DNA of 54,168 nt, taken from positions 1 through 54,168 of the forward strand of contig CAIXBR010000118.1 of assembly GCA_903917735.1 (NCBI GenBank), in the 5' to 3' direction. Below the pieces are notes generated by a model that saw only the letters and a program-made list of their open reading frames with translations, searched no databases and was not told the DNA's origin. The translations under genes were made by a program, and so were the position numbers. This document shows positions 47,890 through 54,168 of the stretch, piece after piece. This stretch comes from an uncultured Elusimicrobia bacterium (GTDB lineage: Bacteria; Elusimicrobiota; Elusimicrobia; Elusimicrobiales; UBA9959). Numbering within the stretch: position 1 is the stretch's first letter; every line of letters starts with the position of its first letter.

Positions 47890-47921
47890 AAGAGCCGGGA
47901 GCGTCCTGCTTCCCGGCTCTT
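47890..47921 (+). terminator. hairpin after the receiver-MBL gene
   Basis: AAGAGCCGGGA/TCCCGGCTCTT, 11 perfect pairs, 10-nt loop; weak T-tract. Confidence 0.75.
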
Positions 47922-48070
47922 AAATACCGATACAAAATTTATTTCCGCGCGGAGGCGTAAATCGCCGCCGGACAAAAGGCCCACACCCCGCCGGGTCTTC
48001 GGGCCCGTGACGATATGCGCTTTATAAAATACAATGTAATACACTGTTTAATGGATGAAGGAGGCAGTAA

Positions 48071-49483
48071 ATGAAGAAAAAAGCGCCGCTTTGCGCGGTT
48101 CTGGTCCTGGTTCTGAACTCTATGCCGTTCGCTTTCCCATGTGCCCTTTTCGCCGCTATGTCCGGCGGGGCGGCGCAGGGAATAAAGGCAGACTGCGATA
48201 ACGCGCTGATCAAGTACCCCGATATTTACGCTGAAGCGCCCGTTATCCCCGAAGTCCCTGCCCCTTCCAGGGCAGCCGTCCGCCTGGAGCCGGCTGTCGG
48301 CCCGGCAGGGGAAGAGGCCGTCTGGGACGGCTATTTTCAGCAGCTCGGGACCGCGGTGAAGAAAGGCGGCCTGACCGAATGCGGGACGGATAAACTGGAG
48401 CTCTTGGTGGACGGCCGGGAAGTGATTAATTCAGTGGCGCCGGACATTAAGAACGCCGTGAGCTTTGTCCATATCGAAATATTCCAGTGGCAGGCGGATG
48501 AAACAGGTGCGGCCTTTCGCGACCTACTGGCGGAGAAAGTCAGGGGCGGAGTCCGCGTAAGGGTTATATTGGACCGCCTTGGCAGCTCGCTTACGCTTCT
48601 CGGTAGCCTGGAGCGCAAGTTCGTGGACTCTATGAGAAAGGAAGGCATAGAGGTAAAAGTGCGCGAATTTCAATTGCTCCATCTCGACCACCGTAAAGTG
48701 ATGGTGATGGACGACGGGCACGGCGGGCTTGTGGCCTATACGGGCGGGATGAATATAGGGGATGATTACCAGCGGAACTGGCACGACCAGCAGACGCGCG
48801 TTGCCGGGCCAGCGGTCGGACAACTGCACCGGTCGTTCCTTGACAGTTGGAAAAACATCACCGGGGAGAAGCTTTCAGGTTTCCCGGAGCAGCGCTCCGT
48901 TGAAGGCGGCGCGCGCACTTACGTAATTACCCATGTTGGCGGAGATACGGACCGGAATATCAAACGGGCGTATCTTTTGGCGATAAATACAGCGCGCAGC
49001 CTGATCCGCATCGAAGACCCGTATTTCACCGATAAGGATATTATTGCGGCCCTCATAAAAGCGGCGACGGACCCGCAGCGCCCGGGCCTGAAGGTTCAAC
49101 TGGTGGTACCGCTCAAGGATGACATGCAGGTCACGCTGCACGCCTTCCGTTCGAAATATCCGGACCTGCTGAAGGCCGGAATAGAAGTGTACGAATATCA
49201 GCCGCGTATGGAGCACCTGAAAGTGGCGGTCATGGACCATCTCTGGGCTACGGCGGGGTCTTCGAACCTGGACCCGCAGAGCCTGAAGTACAATAATGAA
49301 ATGAACCTTATAGTCCTGGACCGGAATTTCGCGGAGGAGATGGACCGGCGTATTTTCGACGAGGACATAGCCCGGAGTTTAAGGATAACCAGCTATAGTC
49401 CGAATCTCGCGGACGCTATCTCCGGGCACCTGCCTTTCCTTGCCCCGCCATCGCCATTACCGGCCGGGCTGCTTACCCTGTGA
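48071..49483 (+). CDS. secreted phospholipase D-family protein (cardiolipin-synthase-like)
   Basis: 470 residues with signal peptide (APLCAVLVLVLNSMPFAFPC). Two HKD motifs: H207-x-K209-x4-D214 in HLDHRKVMVMDDG and HLKVAVMDHLWATAGSSNLD near 385-405, followed by NNEMNLIV. The two-domain layout is that of cardiolipin synthases and PLD-type phosphodiesterases. Export makes an outer or extracellular phospholipase or nuclease as likely as a lipid synthase. GAAGGAGGCAGTAA precedes ATG 48071. Confidence 0.88.
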   Translation: MKKKAPLCAVLVLVLNSMPFAFPCALFAAMSGGAAQGIKADCDNALIKYPDIYAEAPVIPEVPAPSRAAVRLEPAVGPAGEEAVWDGYFQQLGTAVKKGGLTECGTDKLELLVDGREVINSVAPDIKNAVSFVHIEIFQWQADETGAAFRDLLAEKVRGGVRVRVILDRLGSSLTLLGSLERKFVDSMRKEGIEVKVREFQLLHLDHRKVMVMDDGHGGLVAYTGGMNIGDDYQRNWHDQQTRVAGPAVGQLHRSFLDSWKNITGEKLSGFPEQRSVEGGARTYVITHVGGDTDRNIKRAYLLAINTARSLIRIEDPYFTDKDIIAALIKAATDPQRPGLKVQLVVPLKDDMQVTLHAFRSKYPDLLKAGIEVYEYQPRMEHLKVAVMDHLWATAGSSNLDPQSLKYNNEMNLIVLDRNFAEEMDRRIFDEDIARSLRITSYSPNLADAISGHLPFLAPPSPLPAGLLTL

Positions 49484-49509
49484 GCGGACGTGAGCCGGCA
49501 GGCGTCTTT

Positions 49510-50262
49510 TTAGCGGGTAGGTCGTTTTGCGGGGACGGCTTGCGGGACTGCGGAGGCGCGGGGGGAAGCGCGCCTGACCACCCAGTGCCTGGGGCGGCCC
49601 GAGTCCAAGTGGGTAAAAGCGGCGTCCGGATAGTAGCCGACGCCCCCGGCGCGCAGCTTGCGGGCGTAGGCCGCCACTTTGGAGGGACTGTAGCCCGGCA
49701 CGCGGATATCGGCCGCCCAGCCCAGCATATGCAGACTCCAGCGCGCCGCCCCGGGCACACGGATGTTCTGCTTAGGTGTGCGGTAGCCGCTCAAAAGTGT
49801 AAGCCCGCGCTTCCCGAACTGGTCCTCGACAGAATCCAGTATTTCTACCAGCTTTATGGAAACCGGGGTTTCCTCGCCGGTAAGCCTGCAGCGCATGATC
49901 CGGCTTAGCCTGGCGAGTTCGGCCTGGTTATACGTGCCGTCCTTGCGGCGGTATCTTGCCGTTATCCGTTCGCCCAGGTCCGGGCGGGCCAAGGTGAGGA
50001 TGCCGTCGCCGCCCAGGTTCACCGGCGCCGGCGGGTGCGCCTTGGCGCCGCGCACGAAGATGTAGGTCTCCGGGTCCGCTTCCTCCAGTTCCGTCAACTG
50101 AGCTTCGGTCACTTCGGGCGGCTGGGGCGCGGAGTCCAGCATGGAGGAAAAATTCTCCATGAATTCCGAAGCAGTAACTTCCTTGTCCGCGGCGGCGCGG
50201 CTGCCCTGTCCCGCGTAAAAAAGGAGGAGGATAAAAACCGCAAAAGAAGCGGTGCGTCCCAT
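49510..50262 (-). CDS. DUF882/M15-type secreted peptidase-like protein
   Basis: 250 residues. Signal peptide GRTASFAVFILLLFYAGQGS. The C-terminal half is a YcbK/DUF882 domain: GLTLLSGYRTPKQNIRVPG, then WSLHMLGWAADI (His178, Asp185) and FTHLDSGRPRHWV (second His), the zinc pattern of M15 murein peptidases. Likely periplasmic, acting on peptidoglycan peptides. TAGAAT (50277-50272) lies 9 nt before ATG 50262. Confidence 0.86.
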   Translation of the reverse strand: MGRTASFAVFILLLFYAGQGSRAAADKEVTASEFMENFSSMLDSAPQPPEVTEAQLTELEEADPETYIFVRGAKAHPPAPVNLGGDGILTLARPDLGERITARYRRKDGTYNQAELARLSRIMRCRLTGEETPVSIKLVEILDSVEDQFGKRGLTLLSGYRTPKQNIRVPGAARWSLHMLGWAADIRVPGYSPSKVAAYARKLRAGGVGYYPDAAFTHLDSGRPRHWVVRRASPRASAVPQAVPAKRPTR

Positions 50263-50271
50263 ATTGACACT

Positions 50272-50277
50272 ATTCTA
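50272..50277 (-). promoter_or_regulatory. extended -10 (TGGTAGAAT) of the DUF882 gene
   Basis: TAGAAT on the minus strand, 9 nt before the start; leader of 2-3 nt. Confidence 0.55.
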
Positions 50278-50299
50278 CCAAAGTAGTGAAAAGTTCCGG

Positions 50300-50323
50300 A
50301 AAAAAAGTAGCAAGAGCTTTTTT
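50300..50323. terminator. A/T-flanked hairpin
   Basis: A7-G...GC-T6 type hairpin upstream of the DUF882 gene; weak stem. Confidence 0.4.
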
Positions 50324-50390
50324 AAATCTAACCGACAGGGAAATCTGGCGGCCTTTTTTCATGCCGCAGAAAAAGACGAAGCTCCTGCCT

Positions 50391-50466
50391 GCTTATCATA
50401 AAGTAATAAAAAAATATTGCAAAACGGTAATAATATATTGACAAACGATAAGCAATGTGTTATCAT
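50391..50466 (+). promoter_or_regulatory. promoter with GATAA-type operator sites for the DUF2975/XRE pair
   Basis: A textbook sigma-70 promoter: TTGACA 50438-50443, 17-bp spacer, TATCAT 50461-50466. GCTTATC (50391-50397), GATAAGC (50447-50453) and TTATC (50460-50464) are copies of one half-site in both orientations; GATAA-n8-TTATC spans the spacer and -10. A repressor bound there would block the promoter; the XRE protein of the operon is the obvious candidate. Confidence 0.65.
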
Positions 50467-50502
50467 ATTCTCGATCGGTTACAAAAATTAGGGAGGTTAT
50501 TT

Positions 50503-50964
50503 ATGGAATTCATAAAGAAAAACGTGGCACCGACGCTTCTGCTGACATTAGGGGTGCTGATGGTCCTGATGACGGCGATGAAGGAAGCTCTGACCCTGTT
50601 CTCCGTCGGTTTCCTTTGGAAGGCAGAGGTCATGTGGGCTTTTGCCGAGTTCTGTACCGGTGCGCTCTTCATCATGGTAGCCTTCGTGGCAAAGGGCTAT
50701 TACACCAAAAGCCTGCGCCTGTTGGCCTATGTGAAAGGGCTGAAGATAGCGGCTTTCGTTTTCTGCGCTATGCAAGTCTGGAGCGGAGCCAAGATGACTT
50801 ACTTCGATATCTTCAAGCGCAAGTATAACTCCACTTTCACCCTGCCGTTCCAAGTCGCCACCGACATACTGATACCGGTGGCCGTTATAACGGCGTTCGC
50901 GCTGGTAATAGACCTGCTCTCCGAGTACATGGAACTCAAGGCGGAGAGCTCGCTGACCATATAA
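50503..50964 (+). CDS. DUF2975-like membrane protein
   Basis: 153 residues with four hydrophobic segments (PTLLLTLGVLMVLMTAMKEA, FAEFCTGALFIMVAFVAKGY, LKIAAFVFCAMQVW, ILIPVAVITAFALVIDLL). Layout and the XRE gene 9 nt downstream match the common DUF2975-YozG-type pair. Start ATG 50503 selected by GGGAGGTTATTT. Membrane-sensing control of the XRE partner is a common idea for such pairs, not shown here. Confidence 0.8.
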   Translation: MEFIKKNVAPTLLLTLGVLMVLMTAMKEALTLFSVGFLWKAEVMWAFAEFCTGALFIMVAFVAKGYYTKSLRLLAYVKGLKIAAFVFCAMQVWSGAKMTYFDIFKRKYNSTFTLPFQVATDILIPVAVITAFALVIDLLSEYMELKAESSLTI

Positions 50965-50973
50965 GGAGGACAT

Positions 50974-51177
50974 ATGCCTATACAAGTAGAACTGGACATG
51001 GTCCTGTTGAAGAAGAAGATGAAGCTCACCGAGCTGGCCGCTAGTGTGGATATAACCATGGCTAACTTGTCCATCCTTAAGACGGGCAAGGCCAAGGCCA
51101 TGCGTTTCTCGACGCTGGAAGCTGTCTGCAAGGCGCTGGATTGCCAGCCTGGCGACATATTGAAATATGTTCCCTGA
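50974..51177 (+). CDS. XRE/Cro-type transcriptional regulator (YozG-like)
   Basis: 67 residues, one helix-turn-helix domain: KLTELAASVDITMANLSILK, then FSTLEAVCKALDCQPGDILK, the complete fold of small YozG-type regulators. ATAAGGAGGACAT precedes ATG 50974. Probably binds the GATAA sites at 50391-50464 and represses its own operon. Confidence 0.92.
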   Translation: MPIQVELDMVLLKKKMKLTELAASVDITMANLSILKTGKAKAMRFSTLEAVCKALDCQPGDILKYVP

Positions 51178-51330
51178 GCGGGCCTGCTGCGGCATGAAAC
51201 GAAAAAGTGCCGGCAGGGCTTGAATATCCACGTTTTGGGAGCTATACTATATTTAAGAAAAGCGGTATGGAGTTGAATGGAGCCCATGCAGCAGGTTAGC
51301 GGCAACTGAAAAAGCCGCACAACAGAGGGA

Positions 51331-51362
51331 AGCCGGGGCAGTTGCCCCGGCTCCCGTTTTTT
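51331..51362 (+). terminator. intrinsic terminator
   Basis: AGCCGGGGCA/TGCCCCGGCT with minimal loop, then CCCGT7. Ends the DUF2975/XRE operon. Confidence 0.9.
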
Positions 51363-51412
51363 TCGGTCCAGGATAATCTATCTTTCGGGGGGCCGGGCGT
51401 TTTATCATTTGA

Positions 51413-51418
51413 TAGAAT
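51413..51418 (+). promoter_or_regulatory. -10 element of namZ
   Basis: TAGAAT preceded by TGA; about 24-nt leader without Shine-Dalgarno. Confidence 0.5.
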
Positions 51419-51448
51419 AAAGGGCAGCAGGCTTACCCTGTTTAAAAT

Positions 51449-52651
51449 ATGCTGAACCGCTTTAAGATCCTATCCCTGACTGCGGCCTTTCTATTCTGCG
51501 CTGTCGGTGCGCGCGCCGCCGTGCTTACCGGCCTGGACGCGCTTGAGCAGGACGATTTCGCACGGTTCGCCGGCAAACGCGTCGGAATAATAACCAACCA
51601 GACCGGCGTAGACCGCGCGGCGCGCAGCGCCGTGGACGCGCTGTTCGCCTCGAAGAACGCAAAACTTGTAGCCATCTTCAGCCCGGAGCACGGCTTCCGC
51701 GGCAACGCCGAAGGCGGCGCGAATATTTCCAGCTCCACCGACCCGGTGACCGGCCTGCCCATCTTCAGCCTTTACGGCGACGTCCACCGGCCTACCGCCG
51801 CCATGCTGGCCGGCATAGACGTGCTGGTGTTCGACATACAGGATATAGGCGCCAGGTTCTACACCTACCTCGCCACCATGGCCTTCTGCATGGAGGAAGC
51901 GGCGAAATATAAGATCCCCTTTGTGGTGCTGGACCGCCCCAATCCGATCAGCGGCGCTATCCTGGAGGGGCCTGTATTGTCCAAAGATATACATGAAATT
52001 ACCGGCTACTTCCCGGTGCCGGTGCGCCACGGCATGACTGCGGGGGAAGTGGCGCTGCTGCATAAGGATATACGCGGCCTGGACCTGGACCTGTCCGTGA
52101 TTAAGCTCCAGGGCTGGGACAGGGCTTCCTTCTACGGCGACACCGGCCTGCCCTGGGTAAGCCCTTCCCCTAACATCCGGGACGTTGACGCCGCCATAAT
52201 GTATCCGGGTATAGGCGGCTTCGAGTCCACCAACATGGCCGTGGGCCGCGGCACCGACGCCCCGTTCATGTGGTTCGGCGCGCCCTGGCTGGACTCCGGG
52301 AGACTGGCCGATACCCTTAACGCCGCCGGGCTGGCCGGCGTGCGCTTTTACGCCGAAAGCAAAACCCCGGAGAAGGATATTTACGCCGGGAAGTTTTGCC
52401 GCGGCATAAGGATGGAGATAACTGACCGGGCGGCGGTGCGCCCGCTGGACATCTTCGTACGGGCGGTCTGCGCCCTGCGCGACAGAACTTATTACCGGGA
52501 TTTCAGGTTCGAGGACGCCAGGCTGACGGCCGGGAACAATGTTTACAAAGCGGTGTTCGAATCCAAGGACACTCCGGAAGCCATAATCGCGGATTTTCAG
52601 GCGCAGTGCCGCGATTTCGACAAGTTTCGCCTGCGCTATCTGCTTTATTGA
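51449..52651 (+). CDS. namZ: NamZ-type exo-beta-N-acetylmuramidase (DUF1343)
   Basis: 400 residues with signal peptide (MLNRFKILSLTAAFLFCAVG). The DUF1343 pattern is complete: GKRVGIITNQTGVDR, AIFSPEHGFRG, PIFSLYGDVHRPT, DVLVFDIQDIGARFYTYL, LDRPNPISG, WDRASFYGDTGLPWVSPSPN, YPGIGGFESTNMAVGRGTDA. Characterised members (NamZ) release N-acetylmuramic acid from the non-reducing end of peptidoglycan chains. Export fits wall recycling or predation on other cells' walls. The flavodoxin-family gene follows after 26 nt. Confidence 0.9.
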   Translation: MLNRFKILSLTAAFLFCAVGARAAVLTGLDALEQDDFARFAGKRVGIITNQTGVDRAARSAVDALFASKNAKLVAIFSPEHGFRGNAEGGANISSSTDPVTGLPIFSLYGDVHRPTAAMLAGIDVLVFDIQDIGARFYTYLATMAFCMEEAAKYKIPFVVLDRPNPISGAILEGPVLSKDIHEITGYFPVPVRHGMTAGEVALLHKDIRGLDLDLSVIKLQGWDRASFYGDTGLPWVSPSPNIRDVDAAIMYPGIGGFESTNMAVGRGTDAPFMWFGAPWLDSGRLADTLNAAGLAGVRFYAESKTPEKDIYAGKFCRGIRMEITDRAAVRPLDIFVRAVCALRDRTYYRDFRFEDARLTAGNNVYKAVFESKDTPEAIIADFQAQCRDFDKFRLRYLLY

Positions 52652-52677
52652 TCCACAAAATCAGGGAGGGAGGGAAC

Positions 52678-53271
52678 ATGCTTAAGATCACGGCTTTCAA
52701 CGGGAGCGCACGCAAGGATGGGAATACCGCCATACTTCTTAATACGGCGCTGGCGGAACTGAAGGCGCAGGGTTTTGAAACGGAGCTGGTGCAGCTGGCC
52801 GGCCGGCCGCTGCGGGGGTGTACGGCCTGCAACGGCTGTTTCAAGAACAAGGACAAGAAATGCGTGCTGCCGGACGACGGGCTGAATGAATACGTGGCCA
52901 AGATGGCCGACTCCGCCGGGGTGCTGATAGGCTCTCCCACTTATTTCGCGGACGTGTCGAGCGATATCAAGGCGCTGATAGAGCGGGCGGGCTTCGTCAG
53001 CATGGCTAACGGCGGGCTGTTCCGGCGCAAGGCCGGCGCCGCGGTGGTGGCGGTCAGGCGCGGCGGGGCCGTACACGCTTTCGACACCATAAATCATTTC
53101 TTTACCATAACGCAGATGGTGATCCCCGGCTCCAACTACTGGAACGTGGGCGTGGGACGGGCCATAGGCGAAGTGGAGAACGACAAGGAAGGCATGACCA
53201 CCATGAAAGTGCTGGGCGAGAACATGGCCTGGCTGCTTTCAAAACTGCACGGCCTGACAGGGAAAAATTAG
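52678..53271 (+). CDS. flavodoxin-family NAD(P)H-dependent oxidoreductase
   Basis: 197 residues. FMN loop AFNGSARKDGNTAILLN (about 5-21), cysteine-rich RGCTACNGCFKNKDKKC (about 43-59), VLIGSPTYFADVSSDIKALI. Same superfamily as the 23452 protein but distinct in the C-terminal half (NHFFTITQMVIPGSNYWNVG). GGGAGGGAAC precedes ATG 52678. Upstream coding potential in frame belongs to the end of namZ. Confidence 0.88.
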   Translation: MLKITAFNGSARKDGNTAILLNTALAELKAQGFETELVQLAGRPLRGCTACNGCFKNKDKKCVLPDDGLNEYVAKMADSAGVLIGSPTYFADVSSDIKALIERAGFVSMANGGLFRRKAGAAVVAVRRGGAVHAFDTINHFFTITQMVIPGSNYWNVGVGRAIGEVENDKEGMTTMKVLGENMAWLLSKLHGLTGKN

Positions 53272-53302
53272 ACCGGGCCTGGAAAGAACGGCGGTCTTTT
53301 TT
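53270..53302 (+). terminator. intrinsic terminator
   Basis: AGACCG...CGGTCT with a 16-nt loop and T6. Confidence 0.6.
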
Positions 53303-53391
53303 AAGGAAAAACATGAAAGAGTTCAGGGAAGCCCGCCGGGTTTGTTTGGTAAAATAGAAGCGATAGGTCTGCCGGTTCGCGCATTTTATCT

Positions 53392-53952
53392 ATGATCCCT
53401 GTACTGATGCTTTTTCTTATCCCGGTCGGAGGCGGTATTCCCGCCGGGGTATTGCTGGCGCGCAGTTCCCACCTGGTCTGGCCGGTGACGGCGGGGTTGT
53501 ACCTGGTCTCGGACGTGATACTGGCGTTCCTGTTCGAGCCGGTGATGCGGCTGATCATCCTTGTGGGGCGCAGGTACCAGTTCTTCATGCGTGTGGCGGA
53601 GGCTTTCCGAACAGCCATGCACCGGACCACGGCGCACTACGGCGGAGCGGGGCCGTTCGCGCTTATCATGATAGCTTTCGGCGTTGACCCTATGACGGGC
53701 CGCGCCGCGGCGGCAGCGGCCGGGCACGGCTTCATAGCGGGCTGGGCCATAGCTATTACCGGCGACATGCTCTATTTCGGCGTGGTCATGGCGGCTACGC
53801 TGCGGCTGAACTCCATCTTAGGCGACCCCAACCGGACGATGTGGATAATACTGGCGGCTATGTTCATACTCCCCATAATCGTGCGCCGGCTGAAGCTGGC
53901 CTACGTCAGGCTGGTTTCCTCCCGTAAAACCGCCTCCGCGGTCACGCAATAA
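53392..53952 (+). CDS. small polytopic membrane protein
   Basis: 186 residues with about five hydrophobic segments (VLMLFLIPVGGGIPAGVLLA, VTAGLYLVSDVILAFLFEPV, GHGFIAGWAIAITGDMLYFG, TMWIILAAMFILPIIV). GGGIPAG and YLVSDVILAF are striking, but I do not recognise the family. No ribosome-binding site; TAAAAT at 53350-53355 is the nearest -10-like hexamer. Confidence 0.75.
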   Translation: MIPVLMLFLIPVGGGIPAGVLLARSSHLVWPVTAGLYLVSDVILAFLFEPVMRLIILVGRRYQFFMRVAEAFRTAMHRTTAHYGGAGPFALIMIAFGVDPMTGRAAAAAAGHGFIAGWAIAITGDMLYFGVVMAATLRLNSILGDPNRTMWIILAAMFILPIIVRRLKLAYVRLVSSRKTASAVTQ

Positions 53953-53955
53953 TTC

Positions 53956-53977
53956 AAAAAATGCGGCAGGGCCTTTT
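53956..53977. terminator. A/T-flanked hairpin (GGAAAAGGC family)
   Basis: AAAAA...GGC-AGG-GCC-TTTT; marks the junction to the transposase fragment. Confidence 0.45.
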
Positions 53978-54168
53978 GAGATATCAGGCAGTTTTTGGCT
54001 TTTGTGTTTGAAGTTGTGCATTGGCGTATTGAAAAGAAAGGAGCCATATTTAAGCGTCAGGGTGGCGACACGCGCATCACGTTCTTTACAATGCTGCGTT
54101 TTTCGTTTCGCAGGGATCTTAATCGTGATAGTGCCTGCCTCAGGTTGCCGGCGCATGTGCTCCCATAG
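53975..54168 (-). pseudogene. fragment of an IS4/Tn5-like DDE transposase, open at the window edge
   Basis: On the minus strand from the window end the frame reads LWEHMRRQPEAGTITIKIPA, then DARVATLTLKYGSFLFNTPM and QKLPDIS, before running into the intergenic hairpin. This is the beta-rich insertion of Tn5/IS4-type transposases (ARTATLEVRF..VTLRPP..LP). The catalytic parts are outside the window or lost, and the copy ends abruptly, so the element is at least 3'-truncated. It is visibly more AT-rich than the surrounding chromosome. Confidence 0.72.

Overview
The window is bacterial chromosome, GC-rich overall and densely packed with genes on both strands. Small secreted or membrane proteins of unknown family are unusually frequent. 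No rRNA, tRNA, CRISPR array or ribosomal operon is visible. The mix (TIGR02147-like regulator, GYF_2-like N-terminus, many Cys-containing secreted orphans, strong GC hairpin terminators) would fit a member of Elusimicrobiota or a similar little-cultured phylum. That placement is inference only; no marker gene in the window settles it.

Layout. 1-133 is the 3' end of a group II intron (domains V and VI with a bulged branch-point A), just upstream of a single-stranded-DNA-binding protein gene. 700-5900 holds a zinc-ribbon orphan, a TfoX-N protein, a five-repeat SPFH/band-7 protein, a methyltransferase-MazG pair and a DUF1460 amidase-like protein. 5900-10000 holds a DUF2779 nuclease-like protein (Cas4-like plus DEDD-like), an operator-like inverted repeat, a second SSB, a YgjP-like metallopeptidase and a GNAT acetyltransferase. 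10-20 kb mixes membrane orphans, a DTW-domain tRNA enzyme, a TIGR02147-like regulator, GrpB, RlmN, a four-gene small-membrane-protein operon and NudC with several gene remnants. 20-30 kb has an O-antigen-ligase-like protein, secreted DUF1566-like and metallopeptidase proteins, a flavodoxin-family reductase, a Y-family polymerase and a SEC-C protein. 30-38 kb has an alpha/beta hydrolase, an apparently inactive transglutaminase-like protein, an AlaX-like editing protein, a secreted adenosine deaminase, an M20 amidohydrolase and a tandem duplication of an RRM gene with its whole leader and terminator. 38-48 kb has an operon DUF2339 / class III adenylate cyclase / DUF2157-like, orphans with GYF-like and zinc-ribbon N-termini, an RluA-type pseudouridine synthase and a receiver-metallo-beta-lactamase fusion. 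48-54 kb has a secreted phospholipase D, a DUF882 peptidase, a DUF2975/XRE pair, NamZ (DUF1343), a second flavodoxin-family protein and, at the right edge, a fragment of an IS4/Tn5-like transposase.

Three themes cut across genes. (1) Many genes have a -10 hexamer of TANNNT form (often TAGAAT) ending exactly 6 nt before the start codon and no Shine-Dalgarno sequence, so leaderless mRNAs look common. (2) Several terminator hairpins run straight into the next promoter. (3) Intergenic gaps hold recognisable remnants of lost genes (GNAT, response regulator, methyltransferase, LPICA-type signalling protein, transposase), which points to ongoing gene decay.

Best candidates for new biology are the duplicated RRM leader with two crossing complementary segments, the leaderless/terminator-promoter architecture, the GYF-like protein with a repeated MTMRGTLIDEP motif, the five-repeat SPFH protein, and the cyclase operon with the receiver-MBL protein.
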